Shown here in pieces: positions 36,591 through 44,126 of a stretch of DNA of 44,260 nucleotides. Position 1 is the first letter of the stretch. Every line of letters starts with the position of its first letter. The position numbers and the translations under genes were made by a program. A model generated the notes under the pieces. It had not been told where the DNA came from and did no database searches. It was given only the letters and a program-made list of their open reading frames with translations. Source of the stretch: Sphingomonadaceae bacterium (GTDB lineage: Bacteria > Pseudomonadota > Alphaproteobacteria > Sphingomonadales > Sphingomonadaceae); the NCBI GenBank assembly GCA_025362895.1, contig JANYFA010000040.1, positions 1 to 44,260 of the forward strand, in the 5' to 3' direction.

Positions 36591-37289
36591 TTATCCGCAA
36601 TCATTAGCAAAGTGGCCTGTCGTTGTGCCGATGGCGTCTGCGTCCGGTCGCGTGTCAGCCCCTCGCCGGTCCGCTTCCGCTTCCGCAAAACGCCGGCGCG
36701 CCGCTACGCCAAGGTTTTGCGACCAGCCCGCCCGCTTGCCGATGATGCACCCTTGATAGGTCGGCTCGAACGTCGTCTGTCCTATCGTCGCCGCGACGCC
36801 GAGGGGTGCACCCTTTCTTTGATAATTAATCAGCTTCACGAGGTTGACCCGGTAACGCTCCGAGCCTTGGAGAGGGCAGTCGCGAGCGCCAGCAATCGCA
36901 CGTGAAAGCAGGACACCGGCCCGATACGGGCGGCCTGTCACGCGGCGTAGCCAACCCCTTTGCATCGCGAAAAAGGACGGCGCGAGCGCGGGAGGAAGGT
37001 GCAACAGGATATGGACGTGACTGCCCTTCGCGTCGCCTGTCTCGCGCGCGAAGGTGTATGCCGCCAAGCGGAATGCCCAGCTTGCCACGTCGAGGGAAGT
37101 CACTCCGTGTGGTCCAGCCGCCTTCAGGGCGGCAAGCGTGCGTGTCACCTGACCTAGCCGTTTGGAGCTTGCGACGGTCGCGCCCTCGGGCTTACTGTCG
37201 CCGCGCTCGGTCCAAAAAGCGGGCGAAACGGGGCCGGGAGCCGCTGTGGCGGTGGCTCTCGGCCATTCGATTGTGGGGGGAGCGTTCAC
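36591..37289 (-). CDS. island protein with HVHILLH motif, possible replication or mobilisation function
   Basis: The 232-residue product contains GSHVHILLHLPPALAP (about residues 88-103), then WLRRVTGRPYRAGVL, LSRAIAGARD, YRVNLVKLINYQRKG and a C-terminal GCIIGKRAGWSQNLG followed by an Arg/Ala-rich tail. The His-hydrophobic-His pattern recalls HUH nucleases and rolling-circle initiators, and similar uncharacterised proteins occur in small mobile elements, but I do not see a certain catalytic tyrosine motif. The GTG start overlaps the alpA-like stop (GTGTGA), showing coupling. The N-terminal 60 residues are low in recognisable features. Confidence 0.65.
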   Translation of the reverse strand: MNAPPTIEWPRATATAAPGPVSPAFWTERGDSKPEGATVASSKRLGQVTRTLAALKAAGPHGVTSLDVASWAFRLAAYTFARETGDAKGSHVHILLHLPPALAPSFFAMQRGWLRRVTGRPYRAGVLLSRAIAGARDCPLQGSERYRVNLVKLINYQRKGAPLGVAATIGQTTFEPTYQGCIIGKRAGWSQNLGVAARRRFAEAEADRRGADTRPDADAIGTTTGHFANDCG

Positions 37290-37480
37290 ACTGCGCCCCC
37301 GCCGACAGTCGGCAATGCCGCTGCCCAGCGCCGCGCTTCCGAAAGCGCCACCCGGCTAGAGCGGCCAATCTTTGTCAGCCGCAACTTGCCCGCGTTGACG
37401 GTGCGATAGAAGCCAGTGCGCGAGATTGCATAGGTTTGGAGGAAGTCGGGGACGGTAAGGTACCCGTCGTGGTCAGCCAT
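37286..37480 (-). CDS. AlpA-like helix-turn-helix regulator/excisionase
   Basis: The 64 residues form a MerR/AlpA-type winged helix: DGYLTVPDFLQTYAISRTGFYRTVNAGKLRLTKIGRSSRVALSEARRW follows the pattern of excisionase-family proteins that bind DNA near attachment sites and activate integrase or excision. GGAG lies nine bases before the ATG. It sits between the integrase-side gene and the HVH gene and probably controls the switch between integrated and excised states. Confidence 0.85.
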   Translation of the reverse strand: MADHDGYLTVPDFLQTYAISRTGFYRTVNAGKLRLTKIGRSSRVALSEARRWAAALPTVGGGAV

Positions 37481-37559
37481 GTTGACGTCTCCATGTCAGC
37501 CCAGGATTGGGCGTTCCACGGAGTATCTCGGAACAAACGGCGACAAAAGGAGGAATTAG

Positions 37560-38105
37560 TCAGCTCTTTTGTGCTTTGGCCTGACGAAACACGCGCTCCG
37601 CTTCGTCCCAAGATGCAAGGGTGCTATCTCTAAGAGTAGGACGCGTACCCGCGCGCACGTTAATGCTATCCGCACTGGCCGCGAACTCGCGCCCTTCCCT
37701 CAGGCGTTGAAATGCCATGGCACGCGATATGCCCCAGTGATGCGCCATGTCGCTCACTGCATTCTTTAGCGGCTTACCGTCGCGCTTCGCTCTCTCAACA
37801 GCCGCCCAGAGGCTAAAAGCCTCGCTAAAATGGCGTTCCGCTACATCGGGCGGAACGTATACGCCGCGTGTGGTTCTTGTAAGCGTCAGTTTCCATTCGC
37901 TTGCAGAGTTGTCGAGTGCGTCGGCAAGAGCCTCTAAAAAGCGGCTTCCGGCGTCCGCATTCTCACGGGCTAGTTGAACGAGCACATCCGCAATAGCAGG
38001 AGCGTCAAATGGCATCGGCTCGTTGTCCAAGCCGCGCCAAATGCGCATAGCGCGCTCTAAGCCGAAGTTGACACGGAGCGTTCGCCAGTCGCCGTTCTTC
38101 GCCAC
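37560..38105 (-). CDS. hypothetical protein coupled to the integrase
   Basis: The 181-residue protein starts with GTG directly after the integrase TAG. It contains MAKNGDWRTLRVNFGLERAMRIW at the N-terminus, a helical middle and DMAHHWGISRAMAFQRLREGRE, which looks like a helix-turn-helix. It may be a DNA-binding regulator. No family is recognised. Base composition is lower in GC than the chromosomal flanks. Confidence 0.7.
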   Translation of the reverse strand: MAKNGDWRTLRVNFGLERAMRIWRGLDNEPMPFDAPAIADVLVQLARENADAGSRFLEALADALDNSASEWKLTLTRTTRGVYVPPDVAERHFSEAFSLWAAVERAKRDGKPLKNAVSDMAHHWGISRAMAFQRLREGREFAASADSINVRAGTRPTLRDSTLASWDEAERVFRQAKAQKS

Positions 38106-39278
38106 CTAAGCCACCAGCCGCACGACGTTGGTGCTACCGCCCGCCGCGTAGTCCGCCCAAGCCTCTAGGAGCGGCCTACGGCGCTCCAGAAGGTCGCCGC
38201 GCTGGTAGGCTGCTTCAAGCTTCCCTTGTGTGTGTGCGAGGGCCATTTCAACTATCTCGCCGACAAAGTGGGTTTGCTCCGCTGCCCAACTTTTGAAGGT
38301 TGCCCGGAATCCGTGAGCGGTGACTTGAAAGCCCATGTCCCTCGCCACCTTGCCAAGCGTCGCATCGCTCATTGGCCGATCGGCGCGCGCGCCTTGGAAA
38401 ACGTAGTTTGAGCGCGGATTGCGAAGTTCGCGCGCGCGGATGAAAACGCGGCGGGCGGATGGTGACAAGGGGACGCGGTGCTCGCGCCCGCCCTTCATCT
38501 TCGAACCCGGAATTGTCCAGAGCCCGGCTTCGAGGTCCAACTCGTCCCAAGTCGCGCCGCGTATCTCGCCGGGCCGGGCCGCCGTGAGGATCAGCGCCTC
38601 GAGTGCCAGCCGCCCGAACGTCTCGCGCTCGCGAAGCCTGCCGACGAACGCGGGTAGCTCGCTGTAGTGAAGGGCCGCGTGGTGCCCCTTGGCCGCGCGG
38701 TGCCGTGGTAGGCCCTTAGACAACGCGCGGAGCGGAGCCTCACTGACCCGGTACCCCTTTGCGTGCGCCCAATCTAGGACGGCGGCAACGCGCTGCTTCA
38801 CCCGCCGCGCCGTCTCCGGTTTCTCAAGCCATATCGCTGCGAGCACGTCGCGCACGGCTGGTGCTTCAATGCCGTCAACGCGCGTCGTGCCTAGTGCGGG
38901 GAAGGCGTAAGCTTCGAGCGAGGAAAGCCATTGGGAGCGGTGCGGACCACTACGCCACCCTTTCTCATGCTCGGTATAAAAGGCGATGGAGGCCTCCCGG
39001 AACGTCGGTACGCCAGCCGCCCGGCGACGCTCGGCAACCGGGTCTAGGCCGCCTTCGACCTGAGCACGGATGCGAGACGCCCGGTCACGCGCTTGCGCGA
39101 GCGATACCTTGGCGCGGCTGCCAAGCCCGAACTCGCGCCGCCGCCCGTCCTTTTGGACGCGCACGATCCATGACGCGGAGCCGGTGGACGAAACCGCCAG
39201 ATAAAGCCCCTCGCCGTCGCCGTAGCTACCCGGCTCGCGTAGCGCCTTGATCTGAGTTGCCGTAAGCTTGCCCATCAC
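38106..39278 (-). CDS. tyrosine recombinase (P4-type phage integrase)
   Basis: The 390 residues start with the DUF4102-type arm-binding domain (KLTATQIKALREPGSYGDGEGLYLAV, REFGLGSRAKVSLAQARDRA). A SAM-like core-binding domain follows, then the catalytic domain with the first arginine in TAARPGEIRGATW, HGFRATFKSW (His-x-x-Arg) and the nucleophilic tyrosine in LEAAYQRGDLLERR. It lies about 135 bases from the 3' end of tRNA-Ser, the usual place for an integrase that uses that tRNA as its attachment site. All catalytic residues are present, so it is probably active. Confidence 0.94.
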   Translation of the reverse strand: MMGKLTATQIKALREPGSYGDGEGLYLAVSSTGSASWIVRVQKDGRRREFGLGSRAKVSLAQARDRASRIRAQVEGGLDPVAERRRAAGVPTFREASIAFYTEHEKGWRSGPHRSQWLSSLEAYAFPALGTTRVDGIEAPAVRDVLAAIWLEKPETARRVKQRVAAVLDWAHAKGYRVSEAPLRALSKGLPRHRAAKGHHAALHYSELPAFVGRLRERETFGRLALEALILTAARPGEIRGATWDELDLEAGLWTIPGSKMKGGREHRVPLSPSARRVFIRARELRNPRSNYVFQGARADRPMSDATLGKVARDMGFQVTAHGFRATFKSWAAEQTHFVGEIVEMALAHTQGKLEAAYQRGDLLERRRPLLEAWADYAAGGSTNVVRLVA

Positions 39279-39281
39279 CTT

Positions 39282-39299
39282 CCCGCCATTTCTTCCGCC
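39282..39299 (+). repeat. 18-bp direct repeat next to the integrase start (candidate arm site)
   Basis: CCCGCCATTTCTTCCGCC, identical to 35112-35129 at the other end of the element and in the same orientation. It lies just upstream of the integrase ATG, so it could also serve autoregulation by the integrase. Confidence 0.6.
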
Positions 39300-39413
39300 A
39301 CTGATAGCGGGTCATTGCGGAATAGCAAGGGACGCGGGGGAACGGATTTAGCGGCTAACTAGCGAAATTCAGGCGCTTTCGCTCGTTTCGCGACATTCCA
39401 GAAAATGGCTAAG

Positions 39414-39427
39414 CGGAGGATGAGGTG
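39414..39427 (+). repeat. right attachment repeat, 3' end of tRNA-Ser
   Basis: CGGAGGATGAGGTG, identical to 35033-35046. It covers the 3'-terminal acceptor strand of the tRNA, so integration restores an intact tRNA gene. Confidence 0.75.
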
Positions 39428-39503
39428 GGATTCGAACCCACGGTGAGCTTGCACCCACGGCGGTTTTCAAGACCGCTGCCTTAGACCACTCGGCCACTCA
39501 TCC
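39414..39503 (-). tRNA. tRNA-Ser (anticodon TGA)
   Basis: On the minus strand: acceptor GGATGAG (39503-39497) pairs with CTCATCC (39424-39418); D-arm GGCCGAGTGGTCTAAGGC; anticodon stem-loop GCGGT-CTTGAAA-ACCGC with anticodon TGA; a long variable arm (GTGGGTGCAAGCTCAC) as in class II serine tRNAs; T-arm GTGGG-TTCGAAT-CCCAC. The base after the acceptor is T and the next three are CCG, so CCA is not encoded and the discriminator differs from the G usual for serine tRNAs. It is the attachment site of the adjacent element. Confidence 0.95.
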
Positions 39504-39585
39504 GCTGACCGTCCTTACCCCGGTCGCCGCCCGCTGGAAAGCGTCCGGGGTTGAGTGCCCCCTGCCCTCGGCCTATAGCCCGCTC

Positions 39586-41169
39586 ATGGTTCAGCGCATC
39601 GGTTCTCCTCTCCCCGCGACGGCGGAGACCCGGCGCAATTCGGTGGCGATGGGGGAACTGGTTGCCGACCTTGCCACGCTGGTCGGGCGCATTGCCGAGG
39701 GTGGACCAGCAGCATCGCGCGAGCGGCATGAGGCACGGGGAAAACTTCTGCCGCGTCAACGGGTCGAACGGCTCCTCGATCCGGGAACGGCGTTTCTCGA
39801 GATCGGTCAGCTGGCGGCGCACGGCGTCTATGACGACGACGTCCCCGCCGCCGGGATGATCGCGGGCGTCGGCCAGGTTGCTGGCAGGCTCTGCGTTATC
39901 GTCGCCAACGACCCAACCGTCAAAGGCGGTTCCTATTATCCGCTGACGGTCAAGAAACACCTTAGGGCGCAGGAGATTGCGGCAGCGAACAAGCTCCCCT
40001 GCATCTACCTGGTCGACAGTGGCGGCGCGAACCTGCCGCGTCAGGATGAGGTCTTTCCCGATCGCGACCACTTCGGGCGCATCTTTTACAATCAGGCGAC
40101 GATGAGCGCGGCGGGCATCGCCCAGGTCGCTGTCGTGATGGGAAGCTGCACCGCCGGGGGAGCCTACGTCCCCGCCATGTCGGACGAATCGATCATTGTG
40201 CGCGACCAAGGCACGATCTTCCTCGCCGGTCCACCGCTAGTCAAGGCGGCGACGGGGGAGGTTGTCACCGCCGAGGACCTTGGCGGTGGCGATGTCCACG
40301 CCCGGCTGTCCGGCGTCGTCGACCACCTCGCCGATGACGACGCCCATGCCCTCGACATCGCCCGGCGCATCGCCGGGACGCTCCCCGCTGCCACCGCGCT
40401 GCATCGCGCCCCAGCGATGCCGCCGCGCTTTCCCGGCGCGGACTTGCACGGACTGATCCCGACCGATACCCGCCAGCCGCAGGACGCGCGCGAGGTCATC
40501 GCGCGAATCGTCGATGACAGCATCCTCGACGAGTTCAAGGCGCTGTACGGCACCACCCTCGTCACCGGCTTCGCCCACATCGAGGGGATGCCGGTCGGCA
40601 TCGTCGCCAACGACGGTATCCTGTTCAGCGAGTCGGCGCAGAAGGGCGCGCACTTCATCGAGCTATGCTGCCAGCGCCGGGTGCCGCTCCTGTTTCTCCA
40701 GAACATCAGCGGCTTCATGGTGGGGCGCAAATACGAAAATGAGGGCATCGCGAAGCACGGCGCGAAGATGGTCACCGCCGTCGCCTGCGCCGCCGTGCCG
40801 AAGATCACCGTCGTCACCGGCGGCAGCTTCGGCGCCGGCAACTACGGAATGTGCGGTCGCGCCTTTTCGCCCCGCTTTCTGTGGATGTGGCCGAACGCGC
40901 GGATCAGCGTCATGGGCGGCGAGCAGGCGGCGAGCGTCCTTGCCACGGTCAAGTCGGGCGGCTTCAAATCCGCCGCCGACGAAGCCGCGTTCAAGACCCC
41001 GATTCGCGAGCGCTACGAACGCGAAGGCCACCCCTATTACGCCAGCGCCCGCCTATGGGACGACGGTGTCATCGACCCCGCCGACACCCGCCGCGTCGTC
41101 GCGCTCAGCCTCGCCGCCAGCCTGACCCAGCCGATAGAGGAAACGCGCTTCGGCACGTTCCGGATGTGA
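39586..41169 (+). CDS. mccB: methylcrotonyl-CoA carboxylase, carboxyltransferase (beta) subunit
   Basis: The 527-residue carboxyltransferase moves carboxyl from biotin to 3-methylcrotonyl-CoA in leucine degradation. Motifs match the MCC beta class: [18 protein letters not shown]-like N-terminus, [55 protein letters not shown] and [20 protein letters not shown]. It lies four bases before the biotin carboxylase gene. A related geranyl-CoA or other acyl-CoA substrate cannot be excluded, since enoyl-CoA hydratase and isovaleryl-CoA dehydrogenase genes are not in the window. Confidence 0.9.
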   Translation: MVQRIGSPLPATAETRRNSVAMGELVADLATLVGRIAEGGPAASRERHEARGKLLPRQRVERLLDPGTAFLEIGQLAAHGVYDDDVPAAGMIAGVGQVAGRLCVIVANDPTVKGGSYYPLTVKKHLRAQEIAAANKLPCIYLVDSGGANLPRQDEVFPDRDHFGRIFYNQATMSAAGIAQVAVVMGSCTAGGAYVPAMSDESIIVRDQGTIFLAGPPLVKAATGEVVTAEDLGGGDVHARLSGVVDHLADDDAHALDIARRIAGTLPAATALHRAPAMPPRFPGADLHGLIPTDTRQPQDAREVIARIVDDSILDEFKALYGTTLVTGFAHIEGMPVGIVANDGILFSESAQKGAHFIELCCQRRVPLLFLQNISGFMVGRKYENEGIAKHGAKMVTAVACAAVPKITVVTGGSFGAGNYGMCGRAFSPRFLWMWPNARISVMGGEQAASVLATVKSGGFKSAADEAAFKTPIRERYEREGHPYYASARLWDDGVIDPADTRRVVALSLAASLTQPIEETRFGTFRM

Positions 41170-41173
41170 CCGC

Positions 41174-43261
41174 ATGAAGAAGCTCATCATCGCCAACCGC
41201 GGCGAGATCGCGCGGCGGATCATCCATACGGCGCACCGGATGGGGATTGCGACGGTCGCAGTCTATTCCGATGCCGACCGTAATGCCCTCCACGTCCGCG
41301 AGGCGGGCCAGGCGGTCCATATCGGCCCGGCTCCTGCCGCTGAGTCGTACCTCGACAGCGCCCGGCTGCTCGACGCCGCCGCAAGGTCAGGCGCCGACGC
41401 CGTCCACCCCGGCTACGGCTTCCTGTCCGAGAACGCCGACTTCGCCGATGCAGTGCGAGGGGCCGGACTCCTCTTCGTCGGGCCCCCCGCAGGGGCGATG
41501 CGCGCGATGGGGCTGAAGGACGGGGCCAAGGCGGTGATGAAAAAGACCGGGGTGCCGACGACGCCCGGTTATCAGGGCGACGACCAGAGCCTTGTCCGCC
41601 TCGAGCGCGCCGCCGCGCAGATCGGCTTCCCGCTGCTGATCAAGGCGGTCGCCGGCGGCGGCGGCAAGGGGATGCGTGCTGTCCATGCCAAGGCCGAGTT
41701 TGCCGAGGCGCTGCTCGCCGCCCAGCGCGAGGCGGGGCGCGCCTTCGGCAACGACGGCGTCCTCCTCGAGAAGCTGATTGCCCGCCCCCGTCACGTCGAA
41801 GTCCAGGTCTTCGCCGACGCCGCCGGCAATGTCGTCCACCTGTTCGAGCGCGACTGCTCGCTCCAGCGCCGCCACCAGAAGGTCATCGAGGAGGCCCCCG
41901 CCCCCGGCCTGTCCGACCGCCTGCGCCACACGCTCGGCGTCGCGGCGTGTGCGGCGGCAACCGCGATAGCCTATGAAGGCGCGGGAACGGTCGAGTTCAT
42001 CCTCGACCTCGACGCGGTCGATGCGGCTGGCGACCCCGCCTTCTACTTCATGGAGATGAACACCCGGCTCCAGGTCGAGCACCCGGTGACCGAGGCGATC
42101 ACCGGCTTCGACCTCGTCGAATGGCAGCTCCGCGTCGCGCGCGGCGAAATGCTCCCCGCGAGCCAGGCGGCGATCGTCGCGACCGGCCACGCGGTCGAGG
42201 CGCGGCTGTACGCCGAAGACCCCGAAAGCGGCTTCCTTCCTTCGACCGGCACGCTGACGCGGGTGCGTTTCCCGTCGGGGGCGACATTCACCAATGGCGG
42301 CGCGGGGTCGTCGGCTCGCGACGTGTCTGTCGGCGAGCCGACCGGGCGCGGCGGACAAGCGGGTTGGGCGCGGGTCGACAGCGGTGTTGAGACCGGCAGC
42401 GAGATCAGCGTCTTCTACGACCCGATGATCGCCAAGGTCATCGCCTACGGTCCCGACCGGGCCAGCGCGATCGACGGCCTCGTCGCTGCGCTCGACGGGT
42501 GCGTCGTCGCGGGGGTCAAGACCAACCGCGCCTTCCTCGCCCGGCTGGTCGACCACCCGGCGTTCCGTGCTGGCGAGATCGACACCGGCTTCATCGCCCG
42601 CCACGAGGTGGCGCTCGGGCTGGGTGGAGCCGCGCTCGCGCCGCCGGCCGCGACCCTCGCCGACGCGCTGATCGTCGCCGCGCTTGCCACCGCGCCGCCG
42701 CTCGCGCCCGGCGCCAACCCCTTCACGCGCCACGGCGACTGGCGGCTCAACCTTCCCGCGAGGCGGTACGTCGATCTGTGGACATCGGGCGGCGAGCGGG
42801 TCGCGCTGACGATCACGGGGGACGCGATCGAAGGACTGGCCCCGGCGGCGGGCGAGCCCCCCACGCCCCTTACCGCCACCGGCCGTTTCACCGGCGACGT
42901 CACCTTCGCCGCCGACATCGCCGGCCGCCGCGTCAATGCCGTCGTCGTCCGCGAGGACGACCACATCGAGGTCCGCATCGCCGGAGTCGCCGCGCGCCTG
43001 TCGCTCTACGCCCCCCGCACCGCTGCGGTAGAGCCCGGCGGCGACGGACGCGTCGTCGCCCCGATGCCCGGCCGCGTCCTCGCCCTCGACGTCCGCACGG
43101 GCCAGACCGTCGCCGCCGGCGACCGCCTCCTCGTCCTCGAAGCGATGAAGATGGAGCACCGCCTCACCGCGAAGCTCGCCGGTACGGTCCGCTCGGTGCA
43201 CGTCGCGGAAGGCGATCAAGTGGGAGACGGAATGGTGCTCGTAGAGATCGAGGCCCCATAG
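41174..43261 (+). CDS. mccA: methylcrotonyl-CoA carboxylase, biotin carboxylase/carrier (alpha) subunit
   Basis: The 695-residue biotin-dependent subunit uses bicarbonate and ATP to carboxylate its biotin. N-terminal biotin carboxylase: KKLIIANRGEIARRI, HPGYGFLSENADFA, ATP-grasp KAVAGGGGKGMRAV, ERDCSLQRRHQKVIEEAPAP, EMNTRLQVEHPVTE. A central domain follows, then the C-terminal biotinyl domain with the biotin lysine in VLEAMKMEHRL. An insertion of about 25 residues (42297-42378) before RVDSGVETGSEISVFYDPM contains a perfect 10-bp palindrome, which suggests a repeat element captured in the frame. Confidence 0.92.
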   Translation: MKKLIIANRGEIARRIIHTAHRMGIATVAVYSDADRNALHVREAGQAVHIGPAPAAESYLDSARLLDAAARSGADAVHPGYGFLSENADFADAVRGAGLLFVGPPAGAMRAMGLKDGAKAVMKKTGVPTTPGYQGDDQSLVRLERAAAQIGFPLLIKAVAGGGGKGMRAVHAKAEFAEALLAAQREAGRAFGNDGVLLEKLIARPRHVEVQVFADAAGNVVHLFERDCSLQRRHQKVIEEAPAPGLSDRLRHTLGVAACAAATAIAYEGAGTVEFILDLDAVDAAGDPAFYFMEMNTRLQVEHPVTEAITGFDLVEWQLRVARGEMLPASQAAIVATGHAVEARLYAEDPESGFLPSTGTLTRVRFPSGATFTNGGAGSSARDVSVGEPTGRGGQAGWARVDSGVETGSEISVFYDPMIAKVIAYGPDRASAIDGLVAALDGCVVAGVKTNRAFLARLVDHPAFRAGEIDTGFIARHEVALGLGGAALAPPAATLADALIVAALATAPPLAPGANPFTRHGDWRLNLPARRYVDLWTSGGERVALTITGDAIEGLAPAAGEPPTPLTATGRFTGDVTFAADIAGRRVNAVVVREDDHIEVRIAGVAARLSLYAPRTAAVEPGGDGRVVAPMPGRVLALDVRTGQTVAAGDRLLVLEAMKMEHRLTAKLAGTVRSVHVAEGDQVGDGMVLVEIEAP
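42310..42342 (+). repeat. palindromic element inside mccA
   Basis: GTCGGCTCGC (42310-42319) and GCGAGCCGAC (42333-42342) are perfect 10-bp arms around a 13-base loop. The encoded segment SSARDVSVGEPTG lies where biotin carboxylases normally continue directly to the RVDSG segment. Confidence 0.65.
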
Positions 43262-43699
43262 GCCGCCCACCAAATCCTACGTAAAGTCCACACTAAGTTC
43301 ACGCCCGCGCACAAAAAACAAATTCCTTCCCCACGCTCCCGAACGGACCGGCGCGTGAAAAAAAGACGTGATCGCGCGCTGTGTGCGGTCTGTCATGTGG
43401 CCGCCATTGGTCGATTGCATGTTATCCCCCATTGATGGGGAGAGAACATATCATGTACCCGGGTCCGTAGAAAAGTGCTTTCTACAATGGGGTACAGGTA
43501 TCCACGACGACGGATGGCGCTGTTCGCGCGGTGCAGATAAACATCGCAGCACTGCGGATCGTACTGCGTGACATCCATCATGCCAGCGTGAGGACTCGGA
43601 GCGGTGATACCCCTGCCGCGAATTCGATAACGAAGTGAGTACAGTGTACGTCGCCGGGCAATCGGGCGGTGAACGCGACCGACCGATGAAGGACCCGGC
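43262..43699. other. intergenic region with strong secondary structure
   Basis: These 438 bases lie between mccA and the HicB-like gene. They contain a stem-loop at 43427-43440 and a nested hairpin at 43448-43501 (listed separately), an A-rich stretch at 43312-43325 and a GTACA-G-TGTAC dyad at about 43639-43649. I find no HicA toxin or other gene with a plausible start and ribosome-binding site. Confidence 0.55.
43427..43501. ncRNA. candidate structured RNA or cis-element (two adjacent hairpins)
   Basis: First hairpin: CCCCAT (43427-43432)/ATGGGG (43435-43440). Second, nested: outer TGTACCC (43454-43460)/GGGTACA (43490-43496), inner GTAGAAA (43467-43473)/TTTCTAC (43479-43485) around loop AGTGC, with possible extension by ATA/TAT and a C-G pair at the base. 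Fourteen perfect pairs in the two main arms of the second hairpin is more than expected by chance. The pairing is symmetric, so the strand is not decided. It could be a small RNA, a protein-binding site or the remnant of a mobile element. Confidence 0.35.
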
Positions 43700-44113
43700 A
43701 TGAACTATCCGGTCGATCGGACGCGCGATGACGATACGATCCTCGTCACCTTTCCCGACGTGCCCGAGGCCATCACTTTCGAAGCCGATCGCGACGACTC
43801 GCTCGCCCGAGCGGTCGATGCGCTCGAAACCGCGCTGATGGGCTACATCGCCGACCGTCGCGACATCCCGAGGCCCGGGGCAAGCGGGGGACGGCCCATC
43901 GTGGCGATGACGCTGCTCGGGTCGATGAAGATCACCCTCTATCAGGCGATGCGCGCGAAGGGCTGGCGCAAGGCCGACCTCGCCCGCGCGCTTCACGTCG
44001 ATCCGCGTCAGGTCGACCGCCTGCTCGACCTGCGCCACGGCTCGCCGGTGACACAGATCGAAGCGGCGCTCGCGGCGTGCGGGCATACAGTGCGGGTGGA
44101 GCTGGTGGCGTAG
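43700..44113 (+). CDS. hicB: HicB-like antitoxin, no partner toxin seen
   Basis: The 137 residues have the HicB partial RNase-H-like fold (NYPVDRTRDDDTILVTFPDVPEAITFEADRDDSLARAVDALETALMGYI) and a C-terminal helix-turn-helix (YQAMRAKGWRKADLARALHVDPRQVDRLLDL). In complete systems HicA, a small double-stranded-RNA-binding ribonuclease toxin, is adjacent. None is present in the 438 bases upstream, and an IS element starts 14 bases downstream. It may be a solitary regulator or the remnant of a pair. GAAGGA lies about seven bases before the ATG. Confidence 0.85.
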   Translation: MNYPVDRTRDDDTILVTFPDVPEAITFEADRDDSLARAVDALETALMGYIADRRDIPRPGASGGRPIVAMTLLGSMKITLYQAMRAKGWRKADLARALHVDPRQVDRLLDLRHGSPVTQIEAALAACGHTVRVELVA

Positions 44114-44126
44114 CAGAACAGCAGTC

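Larger units (their letters stand above)
35033..39427. mobile_element. small integrated genetic element in tRNA-Ser (about 4.4 kb)
   Basis: The element is bounded by a 14-bp direct repeat and encodes, from the tRNA end on the minus strand: a tyrosine integrase, a hypothetical protein, an AlpA-like regulator, a protein with an HVHILLH motif and a GYGSGR-type protein. On the plus strand at the far end is an exported protein. An 18-bp sequence is repeated near both ends (35112-35129, 39282-39299) and may be the integrase arm-type sites. No capsid or conjugation genes are present, so it resembles a phage satellite or a minimal mobilisable island. Composition is less GC-rich in parts than the flanks. 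Confidence 0.75.

Noticed and set aside
41387-43273. Long open frame (628 codons) antisense to mccA
   Set aside because: In DNA this GC-rich, the frame opposite a real gene often stays open. The product is Arg/Asp/Gly-rich without any motif, while mccA on the plus strand has all family residues.
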